Positions 21,924-21,969 of a stretch of 21,969 bases of DNA are shown here, in pieces; positions within the stretch are counted from its first letter, which is position 1, and each line of letters begins with the position of its first letter. Source of the stretch: Acholeplasmataceae bacterium (GTDB taxonomy: Bacteria > Bacillota_I > Bacilli_A > Acholeplasmatales > Acholeplasmataceae); assembly GCA_030656435.1 (NCBI GenBank), contig JAUSOA010000296.1, positions 1 to 21,969 on the forward strand, in the 5' to 3' direction. A program made the translations under genes and the position numbers. The notes beneath the pieces are model-generated. The model worked only from the letters and a program-made list of their open reading frames with translations. It had not been told where the DNA came from and did not search any database.

Positions 21924-21969
21924 GTATAAAAAGAAAACCACTTAGAGGATAGCTCTAGGTGGTATTTTT
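21924..21969. terminator. Bidirectional terminator hairpin at window edge
   Basis: 11-bp stem ACCACTTAGAG/CTCTAGGTGGT (21937-21947 with 21953-21963, one T-G pair) with a 5-nt loop. It is flanked by T-rich DNA in both directions: ATTTTT on plus, TTTTCTTTTTATAC on minus. It could end a minus-strand gene entering from beyond 21969 or a plus-strand transcript. Confidence 0.6.

Noticed and set aside
1..21969. tRNA, rRNA, CRISPR array or insertion sequence
   Set aside because: I saw no cloverleaf with a T-loop GTTCGAnTC, no regularly spaced repeat array and no transposase-like frame on either strand.

Overview
The window is the complete S10-spc-alpha ribosomal protein locus of a low-GC, Firmicutes-type bacterium, plus a short accessory block on each side. 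Every gene I accept is on the minus strand, so transcription runs from high to low coordinates. Gene order rpsJ to rplQ, with secY-adk-map-infA-rpmJ inside, is the Bacillus-type order. TGA is a normal stop here (adk, rplP), which argues against Mycoplasma or Spiroplasma. A zinc-free L36 and a long zinc-free S14 as the operon copies fit something near the Acholeplasma/Izemoplasma/Haloplasma branch, but that placement is an inference of modest confidence.

Right side (about 16.9-22.0 kb, more AT-rich). At the edge is a noncoding stretch with a 22-nt direct repeat and two hairpin terminators. Next is an unrecognised 193-aa protein with a possible PD-(D/E)XK-like core and an unclear start. Then comes a degV/fakB-type fatty-acid-binding gene followed by a MarR regulator closely resembling FabT. 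A 17-bp palindrome of FabT-operator form lies just downstream of the presumed degV -10, so the pair looks autoregulated by lipid supply. A terminator separates it from a ROK glucokinase gene, followed by a full-length homologue of PTS enzyme I in which the phosphorylated histidine and the catalytic cysteine are both replaced.

Centre (2.4-16.95 kb). A strong promoter (TTGCTT-17-TATAAT) is built into the terminator of the preceding operon. It drives a leader of about 125 nt with hairpins, then 30 tightly packed genes: rpsJ rplC rplD rplW rplB rpsS rplV rpsC rplP rpmC rpsQ rplN rplX rplE rpsN rpsH rplF rplR rpsE rpmD rplO secY adk map infA rpmJ rpsM rpsK rpoA rplQ. Gaps are mostly 1-25 nt, with coupling overlaps at rplD/rplW, rplP/rpmC, rpsE/rpmD and adk/map. 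A rho-independent terminator follows rplQ. The operon makes ribosomal proteins, the Sec channel, adenylate kinase, methionine aminopeptidase, IF-1 and RNA polymerase alpha.

Left side (1-2.36 kb). After an extended -10 promoter come an ABC ATPase and two ABC-2 permeases, the last cut by the window edge: a predicted exporter of unknown substrate. No stretch longer than about 225 bases lacks a gene.
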